Under the pieces are notes generated by a model. That model did not search any database. It was not told the DNA's origin and worked only from the letters and a program-made list of their open reading frames with translations. Both the position numbers and the translations under genes were made by a program. A stretch of 64,000 nucleotides of DNA from Pseudomonas fragi (GTDB lineage: Bacteria; Pseudomonadota; Gammaproteobacteria; Pseudomonadales; Pseudomonadaceae), in assembly GCF_025426255.1 (NCBI RefSeq), contig NZ_CP104861.1, positions 124,001 to 188,000 on the forward strand, written 5' to 3'. This document shows, one piece after another, positions 40,157 to 48,872 of this stretch; positions within the stretch are counted from its first letter, which is position 1, and each line of letters starts with the position of its first letter.

Positions 40157-41077
40157 ATGACGCTTACAGAATTACGCTACATCGTTACCCTCGCCCAAGA
40201 GCAACACTTCGGCCATGCCGCTGAGCGTTGCCACGTCAGCCAGCCGACCCTGTCGGTAGGTGTGAAAAAACTGGAAGACGAACTCGGTGTGCTGATTTTC
40301 GAGCGCAGCAAAAGCGCCGTGCGCGTGACCCCGGTGGGTGAAACCATTGTGGCCCAGGCACAGAAGGTGCTGGAGCAGGCCCAGGGCATTCGCGAGCTGG
40401 CCCAAGCTGGCAAGAACCAACTGACCGCCCCGCTCAAAGTGGGCGCTATCTACACCGTGGGCCCGTACCTGTTCCCGCACCTGATTCCACAACTGCACCG
40501 GGTCGCTCCGCAGATGCCGTTGTATATCGAAGAAAACTTCACTCACGTCCTGCGCGACAAACTGCGCAACGGTGAGCTCGACGCGATCATCATCGCCCTG
40601 CCGTTCCATGAAGCAGACGTGTTGACCTTGCCGCTGTACGACGAGCCGTTTTACGTGCTGATGCCCAGCGAACACCCCTGGACCAAGAAAGACACCATCG
40701 ACGCCAGCCTGCTCAACGACAAGAGCCTGCTGTTGCTGGGCGAAGGTCACTGCTTCCGCGATCAGGTGCTTGAAGCGTGCCCGACCGTGGCCAAAGGCAA
40801 TGATGGCGCCATGCACACCACGGTTGAATCCAGTTCGTTGGAAACCATCCGTCATATGGTGGCTTCAGGCCTGGGTATTTCGATCCTGCCGTTGTCGGCC
40901 GTCGACAGTCACCACTACGCTCCCGGCATTCTGGCCGTGCGTCCGTTGACCCCGCCGGTACCGTTCCGCACAGTGGCCATTGCCTGGCGCGCGAGTTTTC
41001 CGCGGCCCAAGGCGATTGAAATTCTCGCTGACTCGATCCGCCTGTGTTCGGTGGCCAAGCCGCCTGCCGTGAAGTAA
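40157..41077 (+). CDS. oxyR: Hydrogen peroxide-responsive regulator OxyR
   Basis: LysR-family regulator of 306 aa. The helix-turn-helix is at ~18-38 (HFGHAAERCHVSQPTLSVGVKKLE). The redox cysteines C199 (GEGHCF) and C208 (LEACP) are at the same numbers as in E. coli, so disulfide switching by peroxide should work. It activates catalase and alkyl hydroperoxide reductase genes. recG begins nine bases after the stop, the usual oxyR-recG operon. Confidence 0.96.
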   Translation: MTLTELRYIVTLAQEQHFGHAAERCHVSQPTLSVGVKKLEDELGVLIFERSKSAVRVTPVGETIVAQAQKVLEQAQGIRELAQAGKNQLTAPLKVGAIYTVGPYLFPHLIPQLHRVAPQMPLYIEENFTHVLRDKLRNGELDAIIIALPFHEADVLTLPLYDEPFYVLMPSEHPWTKKDTIDASLLNDKSLLLLGEGHCFRDQVLEACPTVAKGNDGAMHTTVESSSLETIRHMVASGLGISILPLSAVDSHHYAPGILAVRPLTPPVPFRTVAIAWRASFPRPKAIEILADSIRLCSVAKPPAVK

Positions 41078-41085
41078 GCCTGCCG

Positions 41086-43161
41086 ATGACCGAGTTGTCG
41101 AAAGTGTCGGTCACCGCGCTCAAGGGCGTGGGCGAGGCTATGGCCGAGAAATTGGCCAAGGTCGGGCTGGAAAACGTCCAGGACGTGCTGTTCCATTTGC
41201 CGTTGCGCTATCAGGACCGTACCCGCGTGGTGCCGATTGGCGCCCTGCGCCCCGGACAGGATGCGGTGGTTGAAGGCCGGGTCATCGGTGCTGATGTGGT
41301 CATGGGCAAGCGCCGCAGCTTGCTGGTGCGGATCAACGATGGCACCGGCGGCCTGAGTCTGCGCTTCTATCACTTCAGCAATGCGCAAAAAGACAGCCTC
41401 AAGCGCGGCACCGAAGTGCGTTGCTATGGTGAGGCTCGCCCCGGTGCTTCGGGGTTGGAGATTTATCATCCCGAATACCGCGCCATCACGGGCGATGAGC
41501 CGCCCCCCGTCGATACCACGCTGACACCGATTTATCCCACAACCGAAGGCCTGACCCAGCAACGTCTGCGCCAGCTCAGCCAACAAAGCCTGGCCATGCT
41601 CGGTCCGCGTAGCCTGCCCGACTGGTTGCCACCAGAACTGGCCAAGGACTACCAATTGGCCCCGCTGGACCAAGCCATTCGCTACTTGCATCAGCCGCCC
41701 GCCGATGCAGACGTCGAAGAGCTCGCCCTGGGCCATCACTGGGCGCAGCACCGCTTGGCCTTTGAAGAACTGCTGACTCACCAACTGTCCCAGCAGCGTC
41801 TGCGTGAGAGCTTGCGTTCCCAGCAGGCGCCCGCCTTGCCCAAGGCGAAAAAGCTGCCGGTGCAGTTTCTCGCCAATCTGGGTTTTCCGCCGACTGGCGC
41901 ACAGAGCCGGGTCGGCAACGAAATTGCCTACGACCTCAGCCAGCCCGAGCCCATGCTGCGCCTGATTCAGGGCGACGTAGGCTCCGGCAAGACGGTCGTC
42001 GCGGCGATGGCGGCCTTGCAGGCGCTTGAAGCGGGCTATCAGGTGGCACTGATGGCCCCCACGGAAATTCTCGCCGAACAGCACTTCATCAACTTCAAGC
42101 GCTGGCTGGAGCCTTTGGGGCTTGAAGTTGCCTGGCTGGCCGGCAAGCTCAAGGGCAAGGCCCGTGTGGCGGCGATGGAGCAAATCGCCAGCGGCGTACC
42201 TATGGTTGTCGGCACCCACGCTCTGTTTCAGGACCATGTGCAGTTCAAGAACCTCGCGCTGGTGATCATCGACGAACAACATCGCTTCGGCGTGCAGCAA
42301 CGTCTGGCCCTGCGCAACAAGGGCGTGGGCGGCGTCATGTGTCCGCACCAGTTGATCATGACCGCGACCCCGATCCCGCGCACCCTGGCCATGAGTGCCT
42401 ACGCCGACCTCGATACCTCGATCCTCGACGAACTGCCGCCTGGCCGAACCCCGGTCAACACCGTGCTGGTAGTCGACACGCGGCGCCTCGAAGTGATCGA
42501 GCGAGTGCGTGCCGCGTGCGCGGAAGGGCGTCAGGCTTATTGGGTCTGCACCCTGATCGAGGAATCGGAAGAGATGACCTGCCAGGCCGCTGAAACCACC
42601 TACGAAGACCTTTCCAGCGCCTTGGGCGAATTGCGCGTCGGCTTGATCCACGGGCGTATGAAAGCTGCGGAAAAGGCCGCGGTCATGGCCGAGTTCAAGG
42701 CCGGTGCACTGCAATTGCTGGTGGCGACCACGGTGATTGAAGTAGGCGTCGACGTGCCCAATTCCAGCCTGATGATCATCGAAAACCCCGAGCGTCTGGG
42801 GCTGTCCCAGCTTCACCAATTGCGTGGGCGTGTCGGCCGGGGCAGCGCCGCGAGCCACTGCGTGTTGCTGTATCACCCGCCGCTGTCACAAATTGGCCGT
42901 CAGCGCCTGGGTATCATGCGCGAGACCAACGACGGTTTCGTGATTGCTGAAAAAGACCTTGAACTGCGCGGCCCCGGCGAGATGCTCGGCACCCGCCAGA
43001 CCGGCCTTCTGCAGTTCAAGGTCGCCGACCTGATGCGCGATGCCGACCTGCTGCCCGCCGTGCGCGAGGCTGCCCAGGCGTTGATCGAGCGCTGGCCGAG
43101 CCACGTCAGCCCCTTGCTGGATCGCTGGCTGCGGCACGGTCAGCAATACGGTCAGGTGTAA
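41086..43161 (+). CDS. recG: ATP-dependent DNA helicase RecG
   Basis: Branch-migration helicase of 691 aa that regresses stalled forks and processes R-loops and D-loops. A wedge/OB domain (~60-150) precedes the motor: Walker A GDVGSGKT, DEQH box, TATPIPRTLA and GRVGRGS. The ATG at 41086 gives MTELSKVSVTALKGVG; a 14-codon upstream extension overlaps oxyR. R-loop control is relevant in a strain that may make a Rho inhibitor, though that link is inference. Confidence 0.96.
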   Translation: MTELSKVSVTALKGVGEAMAEKLAKVGLENVQDVLFHLPLRYQDRTRVVPIGALRPGQDAVVEGRVIGADVVMGKRRSLLVRINDGTGGLSLRFYHFSNAQKDSLKRGTEVRCYGEARPGASGLEIYHPEYRAITGDEPPPVDTTLTPIYPTTEGLTQQRLRQLSQQSLAMLGPRSLPDWLPPELAKDYQLAPLDQAIRYLHQPPADADVEELALGHHWAQHRLAFEELLTHQLSQQRLRESLRSQQAPALPKAKKLPVQFLANLGFPPTGAQSRVGNEIAYDLSQPEPMLRLIQGDVGSGKTVVAAMAALQALEAGYQVALMAPTEILAEQHFINFKRWLEPLGLEVAWLAGKLKGKARVAAMEQIASGVPMVVGTHALFQDHVQFKNLALVIIDEQHRFGVQQRLALRNKGVGGVMCPHQLIMTATPIPRTLAMSAYADLDTSILDELPPGRTPVNTVLVVDTRRLEVIERVRAACAEGRQAYWVCTLIEESEEMTCQAAETTYEDLSSALGELRVGLIHGRMKAAEKAAVMAEFKAGALQLLVATTVIEVGVDVPNSSLMIIENPERLGLSQLHQLRGRVGRGSAASHCVLLYHPPLSQIGRQRLGIMRETNDGFVIAEKDLELRGPGEMLGTRQTGLLQFKVADLMRDADLLPAVREAAQALIERWPSHVSPLLDRWLRHGQQYGQV

Positions 43162-43230
43162 ATATCATTCAGGAAATGGCTCTGCGGCCGATCAAGTAAC
43201 GGCTTATCAAATTTGAGTTGTAGAGAACGG

Positions 43231-44640
43231 ATGCAGACCATGACTGAAGTTGCCAGCGCCCCTGCCGTTGCGAGCACGCCATCTGTTATCGGGCGCTTGC
43301 TCGGTGACTTGGCCATCGCTTACCGCGAAGTTACCGATCACCCTGGGCTTGACCCGGCGCGCAAGGTGCAGGCCGTACTGCTCGATGATTCGGTGGGCGC
43401 CCTGATGGTGCTGTATACGCAGAGCCATTTGCTTGATCTGAACCGGCTGGCCGACTTGATCGGACGCCGCATGACCGCCGTTGCGCCGGATCGCCTGCAA
43501 CTTCTGCTCGACAAACATGGCCTGAGCCTGCTGCCCGGTTTGCCAGCGCTGACCAACTCACCCTGCCTGTACGAAGAGCAATTGCTGTTGCAGCCTTCGC
43601 TGCTCATCAGCGCCGGCGAGTCGGGGATAATGCTGGAAATTTCCCGGGAGGACTTCAAACGCCTGCTCAGCAACGCCAGCGCCGGTCGTTTTGGTGTGCC
43701 CTTGAGCACGATCGAACTCAACCGGGATCATGCCGGTGACGACGGTGAGGCAATCACCCAGGCGGTCCAGGCATTTACCGCACGGCGTATTCAGCAACGA
43801 CTTGAAGCTACCATCGAGCTGCCGCCGCTGTCAGAGAGCGTGCGCAAAATCATGCGGTTGCGCTCCGACCCTGAAGTCACCATCGACGAAGTGACCAGCG
43901 TTGTCGAAACTGACCCGGCTCTGGCGGCACAAGTCTTGAGCTGGGCGTCATCCTCGTACTACGCGTCACAGAGCAAGATCCGTTCGGTTGAAGACGCCAT
44001 TGTGCGGGTGCTGGGGGTTGATCTAGTGATCAACCTGGCGCTTAGCCTGTCGTTGGGTAAAACCCTGAGCTTGCCCAAGGATCACCCGCAGTCGAGTACT
44101 CCGTACTGGCAGCAGTCGATCTACACCGCTGCGGTGATTGAAGGGCTGACCCGTGCCATGCCTCGTGAGCATCGCCCTGAAGTCGGCCTGACTTACCTGG
44201 CGGGGCTGCTGCACAACTTTGGTTATTTGCTGCTGGCCTATGTGTTTCCGCCGCATTTTTCGCTGATTTGCCGTCATCTTGAAGTTAATCCCCACGTCAG
44301 TCATAGCGTGATCGAACAGCACTTGCTGGGTATCAGCCGTGAGCAGATGGGCGCTTGGTTGATGGGTTTTTGGGAAATGCCGGACGAATTGGCGATAGCG
44401 GTGCGTTTTCAGCACGATCCGGACTACGTCGGCACAGACGCGCAATTTCCGAATCTGGTGTGCGTAGCGCTGGGGTTGCTGCGTAGTCGCGGCATTGGGC
44501 AGGGGGCTTGTACGCCATTGCCGGATGCATTGTTTGACCGCTTGGGCGTGCCTCGCGACAAGGCTGAAGCGGTGGTCGGCAAAGTGCTTGAGGCCGAGGT
44601 GTTGCTGCGTGAAATGGCGGCGAAGTTCAGCCAGAACTGA
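43231..44640 (+). CDS. HDOD domain signalling protein
   Basis: Protein of 469 aa. The N-terminal half (~20-150) resembles a YbaK/aminoacyl-tRNA-deacylase-like domain (YREVTDHPGLDPARKVQAVLLDDSVG). The C-terminal part (~190-400) is an HDOD domain (LPPLSESVRKIMRLRSDPEVTIDEVTSVVETDPALAAQVLSWASSS). HDOD proteins lack catalytic HD residues and act in signalling, often with c-di-GMP. The position after recG matches PA5346. The ATG at 43231 was chosen; one nine bases later is also possible. Confidence 0.84.
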   Translation: MQTMTEVASAPAVASTPSVIGRLLGDLAIAYREVTDHPGLDPARKVQAVLLDDSVGALMVLYTQSHLLDLNRLADLIGRRMTAVAPDRLQLLLDKHGLSLLPGLPALTNSPCLYEEQLLLQPSLLISAGESGIMLEISREDFKRLLSNASAGRFGVPLSTIELNRDHAGDDGEAITQAVQAFTARRIQQRLEATIELPPLSESVRKIMRLRSDPEVTIDEVTSVVETDPALAAQVLSWASSSYYASQSKIRSVEDAIVRVLGVDLVINLALSLSLGKTLSLPKDHPQSSTPYWQQSIYTAAVIEGLTRAMPREHRPEVGLTYLAGLLHNFGYLLLAYVFPPHFSLICRHLEVNPHVSHSVIEQHLLGISREQMGAWLMGFWEMPDELAIAVRFQHDPDYVGTDAQFPNLVCVALGLLRSRGIGQGACTPLPDALFDRLGVPRDKAEAVVGKVLEAEVLLREMAAKFSQN

Positions 44641-44648
44641 TGCTTCAC

Positions 44649-44793
44649 GTAGCAGCTGCCGAAGGAACGAGGCTGCGTCCGGCGGCACAGCCGTCGTAAA
44701 ACCAGGTCATGGGTTTTTATAGAAAAACCGTATGTTCAGGATTTACGATCGCTTCGCAATCGAACGCAGCCTCGTTCCTTCGGCAGCTGCTAC
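44649..44793. repeat. Type A palindromic intergenic repeat, copy 4
   Basis: A 145 bp copy: GTAGCAGCTGCCGAAGGAAC at the left, GTTCCTTCGGCAGCTGCTAC at the right, and CAGGATTTACGATCGCTTCGCA inside. It lies between convergent genes. Confidence 0.87.
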
Positions 44794-44808
44794 AAATACC
44801 CGTAACGC

Positions 44809-45189
44809 TTAAACCTTCGGTTTTTTACGCGGCTTGAGGTACTTGGTCAGGCCCTGGAACCAGATTACCAGCGCCGGGTTGCCCTTGATCTGAATCGACT
44901 TGTCCTGAATCCCGGTCATAAACGCCAACTGCTTGTTTTTCGCTTGCAGCGTGGCGAAGCCGTAGGCGGCATCTTTGAAGGCGATAGCAAACGCAGGCTC
45001 GGGGTACATGCCGCTGTGACTGGTGATGCGCTGGTTTTTAACCTTGAAATGACGGGCCACTTTGCCGTCCAGGGTTTGCAACTGGAACACCAGATCCTTT
45101 TCAGCCAATTGTTGCTGAAATGCAGGATTCTTACGGCTGGCTTTGCCCATCAGAAAGCCCAGCATCCAGAGCAAAAAACGAAATTTCAT
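44809..45189 (-). CDS. Conserved hypothetical protein, possibly SCP2-like (PA5347 position)
   Basis: Protein of 126 aa starting MKFRFLLWMLGFLMGKASRKNPAFQ, with a hydrophobic N-terminus that may be an anchor, and a basic tail (KYLKPRKKPKV). The middle (DGKVARHFKVKNQRITSHSG, IQIKGNPALVIWFQGL) has the look of an SCP2 sterol-carrier-type fold, but this is a weak match by eye. Its location between the HDOD and HU genes is conserved in Pseudomonas. Function unknown. Confidence 0.72.
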   Translation of the reverse strand: MKFRFLLWMLGFLMGKASRKNPAFQQQLAEKDLVFQLQTLDGKVARHFKVKNQRITSHSGMYPEPAFAIAFKDAAYGFATLQAKNKQLAFMTGIQDKSIQIKGNPALVIWFQGLTKYLKPRKKPKV

Positions 45190-45380
45190 GTACGCGGCCT
45201 CGGGGGAATAGATAAATGGCCGGCGCAGTGTAACGACTTGAGCGAAGAACGCCATAAATCTGCAGAGATAGGCGTAGATGGGATGGGTTTTGCCACTTAT
45301 GGCCGCACAATCGACTCGTTCGTTATCAAGAATGGGCTGCTGGAAGGGCCAGCTTGCCCATTCTTCATCGGGTCGGTGCC

Positions 45381-45656
45381 TTAAGGATTAACGCTGTCCT
45401 TGAGGAACTTGCCCGGCTTGAACGCTACCGTGTTGCTGGCCTTGATGGTGACTGGCTGACCGGTTTGCGGGTTTTGCCCGGTGCGGGCACCGCGATGACG
45501 CTGAATAAAGGTGCCGAAGCCGACCAGCGTGACGCTGTCCTTGCGATGCAGGGCCTGGGTGATTTCTTCAAGCACGGCATTGAGTACGCGGTTGGCTTGT
45601 TCTTTGGTTAGGTCGGCCTTTTCAGCAATAGCGGCGGCGAGATCTGGTTTACGCAT
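45381..45656 (-). CDS. HU/IHF family DNA-binding protein
   Basis: Histone-like protein of 91 aa starting MRKPDLAAAIAEKADLTKEQANRVL, with the DNA-binding arm GFGTFIQRHRGARTGQNPQTGQPVTI and the intercalating proline in QNPQTG. It should bend and compact DNA as a dimer. The location matches PA5348/HupP-type proteins of Pseudomonas. It is downstream of the rubredoxin reductase gene but separated from it by two hairpins. Confidence 0.93.
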   Translation of the reverse strand: MRKPDLAAAIAEKADLTKEQANRVLNAVLEEITQALHRKDSVTLVGFGTFIQRHRGARTGQNPQTGQPVTIKASNTVAFKPGKFLKDSVNP

Positions 45657-45695
45657 GATGAAGCCTCATTGACGGTTTTTTGTTGTTATGTCCGT

Positions 45696-45745
45696 GCTGC
45701 TCTCTTCGGAGCAGCTCCAAGGCGCCGCAGGCTCTAAACTGCGGC
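45696..45745. other. Two adjacent hairpins between rubredoxin reductase and HU genes
   Basis: GCTGCTC/GAGCAGC (45696-45715) and GCCGCAG/CTGCGGC (45724-45745) each form a 7 bp stem. They may end the reductase transcript or shape the HU leader. No T run is present. Confidence 0.4.
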
Positions 45746-45844
45746 AGACCGGTGTGAGAATGGCACGCGGCCAAGCCCGACGCCAGCCTCTGCACCGGCT
45801 TTGTTGAGTCCAGGCAATGCCATATGCGACAGAGTGCGCAGTGT

Positions 45845-46993
45845 TTACGCCAAAAGAGCAGGCAGCTCTTTGTTCAGTGCGAGTTTTTCACGAACGGCTT
45901 CGCCGGTCAGGGCATAACCGAGCAGTCGTCCGTTGGCGTCGCGGCACAGCGCCTTGATATCAGCGCCCTGACCCTCCACGGTCCATACACCCTCATGGCC
46001 ACGCGGCACAGGTGACACCACCAGTGGGCAAACCGGAGTCTTGACCGTAATCGGCATTGCCCCGTAGCTGACGGTCGTCGGGTTGCCCGCCAGAGTTTGC
46101 GCCAGTGCGCGGGCACAACTCATCAGCGGCATTACGTACAGCAGGCTCAAACCATCGACCTCTGCGCAATCGCCCAGCGCGTAGATGTTGTCGTGGGAGG
46201 TCTGGAGCTGACGGTTTACTTCGATCCCGCGATTGACCTGAATCCCGGCAGCGGCCGCCATATCAATACGCGGGCGCAAGCCGATGGCAGACACCACCAC
46301 ATCGCACGGGATCACACTGCCATCGGACAAATGCGCATCGAGCCCGGCGTCAGTACGCTGCAGACGGGTCAACACCGGGCCCAGGTGCAAGCGGGCGCCC
46401 AGGCTTTCAAGCCCGGCCTGGACCGCCGCCGCGGCAGCAGGATGCAACAGGGTTGGCATCACCTGCTCGCAGGGCGCGACCATATCCACCTCATAACCGC
46501 CCGCAATCAAGTCATTGGCAAATTCGCAGCCGATCAACCCTGCACCCAGAATCAGAACGCGGCGCTTGCCTGCCGCTGCTGCCCGAAATCGGGCGTAATC
46601 TTCAAGATCATTGATCGGGAAGATCGCGTCCTGCGCGTCACCCTCCACGGGTACCTGCACCGTTTGCGCGCCCCACGCCAGGATCAGGTCGCGGTACGGC
46701 ACGGCTTCTTCACCGATCCACAACTGGTTGTGGCCCGGGTCGATCCCGCTGACACGGGTGTGAGGACGCACCTGGGCCTTGAGTTGCTCGGCCATCGCCT
46801 CAGGCGTTGCCATGCTCAGGCCGTCGGCCTCTTTGTTCTTGCCAAAACCGGTGGACAGCATTGGCTTGGAGTAGGAGCGCCCGTCATCGGCAGTGATCAG
46901 CAGCAGCGGGGTTTCGCTGTCCAGCTTGCGAAACTCACGGGCCAGGTTATAGCCAGCCAGCCCAGTGCCAACGATCACGACAGGTGCGTTCAT
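45845..46993 (-). CDS. rubB: Rubredoxin-NAD(+) reductase
   Basis: FAD-dependent reductase of 382 aa that passes electrons from NADH to rubredoxin. FAD and NAD sites are visible as [19 protein letters not shown] and [21 protein letters not shown], with the later GDCAEV typical of the fold. It belongs with the rubredoxin gene 41 bases upstream; in Pseudomonas the pair supports alkane hydroxylation and oxidative stress defence. No alkane hydroxylase gene is in the window. Confidence 0.93.
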   Translation of the reverse strand: MNAPVVIVGTGLAGYNLAREFRKLDSETPLLLITADDGRSYSKPMLSTGFGKNKEADGLSMATPEAMAEQLKAQVRPHTRVSGIDPGHNQLWIGEEAVPYRDLILAWGAQTVQVPVEGDAQDAIFPINDLEDYARFRAAAAGKRRVLILGAGLIGCEFANDLIAGGYEVDMVAPCEQVMPTLLHPAAAAAVQAGLESLGARLHLGPVLTRLQRTDAGLDAHLSDGSVIPCDVVVSAIGLRPRIDMAAAAGIQVNRGIEVNRQLQTSHDNIYALGDCAEVDGLSLLYVMPLMSCARALAQTLAGNPTTVSYGAMPITVKTPVCPLVVSPVPRGHEGVWTVEGQGADIKALCRDANGRLLGYALTGEAVREKLALNKELPALLA

Positions 46994-47034
46994 TCCAATC
47001 TCCAGAGAGTGAGTCAGGGTTTTAAAAGGGTCGA

Positions 47035-47202
47035 TCAGTTGATTTCAATCATTTCGAAATCCATTTTGCCGACGCCGCAATCCGGGCACAGCCAGTCTTC
47101 AGGCACGTCTTGCCACAGTGTGCCGGGGGCGATGCCATCATCCGGCCAGCCGTCGGCTTCGTTATAAATCAGTCCACAAACAATGCATTGCCACTTTTTC
47201 AT
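47035..47202 (-). CDS. rubA: Rubredoxin
   Basis: Small redox protein of 55 aa. The two CxxC-type pairs (CIVCG and CPDCG) hold a single iron; [19 protein letters not shown] is typical of the AlkG-like one-iron type. The ATG at 47202 has AGGAAGTACC upstream; the longer frame covers the divergent promoter gap. P. aeruginosa has two rubredoxin genes in tandem here, while this window has one. Confidence 0.94.
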   Translation of the reverse strand: MKKWQCIVCGLIYNEADGWPDDGIAPGTLWQDVPEDWLCPDCGVGKMDFEMIEIN

Positions 47203-47404
47203 CGGGGTACTTCCTAAAGGTTCAGGCTTGAACGAGCTCACGGACTTTTCGAGACTGCCGTGTTGCTCGTTAAATTCAGGGCGTTTTGTACTGATGACCA
47301 CAGGCAGATGCAAGCACCAATGCTGCCAAAAGGACCTCGACCGCTCATTCAAGGACCAGCGTGATAAGCTCGCCGACCTCAATGGCTGCCAATTATGACC
47401 CACC

Positions 47405-47968
47405 GTGCCGCACATAACTTCTCCGCTGATCTCCCCTGTCTGGCTTGAACAAGGCCATCTTGCTGCGCTGCCTGATGCACAGACCCTCGACTGGTTATTT
47501 GACGAGGGCTCTCTGACTCGGCGCCTTACTGCAGTTTCAGATAATTCCTTCAGTGTGCTTCCGCTTTTTGAAGGTTGGCAACAATTGCGCCCGGACGAGT
47601 GTGCAGCGCTTGACCTGCCCCTGGGCGTTCAGGGCTGGGTGCGCGAAGTGTATTTACGTGGTCACGGGCAGCCGTGGGTGTTCGCTCGTAGCGTGGCGGC
47701 CCAAAGCTCACTGGAGGAGGGTGGTCTGAACATGGACGAACTCGGCACCCGTTCACTGGGCGAACTGCTGTTTAGCGATCAGGCATTTGAGCGCGGCGCG
47801 CTGCAAGTGTGCCACTACCCGCGCCACTGGTTGCCACCGGTCGATCAGGCCGACCTGCTGTGGGGCCGCCGTTCGCGCTTTGTGCGCGGGGCACTGAGCG
47901 TGCTGGTGGCCGAAGTGTTTTTACCCAAACTGTGGGCCGCCCTCAGTGCCCGGTCGGAGAACAACTGA
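47405..47968 (+). CDS. ubiC: Chorismate pyruvate-lyase
   Basis: Enzyme of 187 aa that removes pyruvate from chorismate to give 4-hydroxybenzoate, the first committed ubiquinone precursor. The conserved [19 protein letters not shown] and the [10 protein letters not shown] segments identify it. It starts at GTG; no strong ribosome site is visible. It overlaps ubiA by one base through TGATG. Confidence 0.9.
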   Translation: MPHITSPLISPVWLEQGHLAALPDAQTLDWLFDEGSLTRRLTAVSDNSFSVLPLFEGWQQLRPDECAALDLPLGVQGWVREVYLRGHGQPWVFARSVAAQSSLEEGGLNMDELGTRSLGELLFSDQAFERGALQVCHYPRHWLPPVDQADLLWGRRSRFVRGALSVLVAEVFLPKLWAALSARSENN

Positions 47969-48858
47969 TGTACACGCGTTTGCTCAAATCACTCAATCGC
48001 CTGAACCCTCGCGCCTGGGATTTCATTCAACTGACCCGCATGGACAAACCCATCGGCATTTATCTGCTGCTGTGGCCGACCTTGTGGGCGCTGTGGGTTG
48101 CGGCCAAGGGCGTGCCCTCGTTGAGCAACCTGCTGATTTTTGTCTTCGGCGTGATCCTGACCCGAGCGGGGGGCTGCGTGATCAACGATTTTGCCGATCG
48201 CAAAGTGGATGGCCACGTCAAACGAACAGAGCAGCGGCCTATGGCCAGTGGGAAAATCAGCAGTAAAGAGGCGTTGGTGTTTTTTGCGCTGCTGATGGGA
48301 GTCAGTTTCCTGCTGGTACTGTTCACCAATGCGCCAACCATCTGGCTTTCATTCGGCGGGCTGGCACTGGCTGCGACTTACCCGTTCATGAAGCGCTTCA
48401 CCTACTACCCGCAAGTGGTACTGGGCGCTGCGTTCTCGTGGGGCATACCGATGGCCTTCACCGCTGAAACCGGCAGCCTGCCGGCTGCGGCATGGTTGTT
48501 GTACATCGCCAACCTGCTGTGGACAGTGGCCTACGACACCTACTACGCCATGACCGACCGCGACGACGACCTCAAGATCGGTGTCAAATCCACCGCCATC
48601 CTGTTTGGCGATGCCGACCGTGTAATCATCCTGAGCCTGCAAGGCCTGGCCTTGGGCTGTCTGTTGCTGGCGGGAGCGCATTTTGAACTGGGTGGCTGGT
48701 TCCGCCTTGGCCTACTGGGCGCTGCAGCGTGCTTTGCGTGGGAATTCTGGTACACCCGTAACCGCGATCCGCAGCGCTGCTTCAGAGCCTTTTTGCACAA
48801 CCACTGGGCAGGTTTGGCGATTTTTGTGGGGATCGTATTGGATTACGCCCTGCGCTAG
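47968..48858 (+). CDS. ubiA: 4-hydroxybenzoate octaprenyltransferase
   Basis: Membrane prenyltransferase of 296 aa with eight or so helices that attaches the polyprenyl tail to 4-hydroxybenzoate in ubiquinone synthesis. The two aspartate-rich motifs are NDFADRKVD and [12 protein letters not shown]. Its ATG overlaps the ubiC stop. In many pseudomonads phoB-phoR follow, but here the next gene is the convergent penicillin-acylase homologue, 14 bases away, marking a change in gene order. Confidence 0.96.
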   Translation: MYTRLLKSLNRLNPRAWDFIQLTRMDKPIGIYLLLWPTLWALWVAAKGVPSLSNLLIFVFGVILTRAGGCVINDFADRKVDGHVKRTEQRPMASGKISSKEALVFFALLMGVSFLLVLFTNAPTIWLSFGGLALAATYPFMKRFTYYPQVVLGAAFSWGIPMAFTAETGSLPAAAWLLYIANLLWTVAYDTYYAMTDRDDDLKIGVKSTAILFGDADRVIILSLQGLALGCLLLAGAHFELGGWFRLGLLGAAACFAWEFWYTRNRDPQRCFRAFLHNHWAGLAIFVGIVLDYALR

Positions 48859-48872
48859 CCCCCTGAAAACCT

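Noticed and set aside
40915..42876. 653-codon minus strand frame opposite oxyR/recG
   Set aside because: Antisense shadow across two well-defined genes.
43231..44640. Metal-dependent HD-GYP phosphodiesterase
   Set aside because: The domain is HDOD; the HD and GYP catalytic residues are not present.
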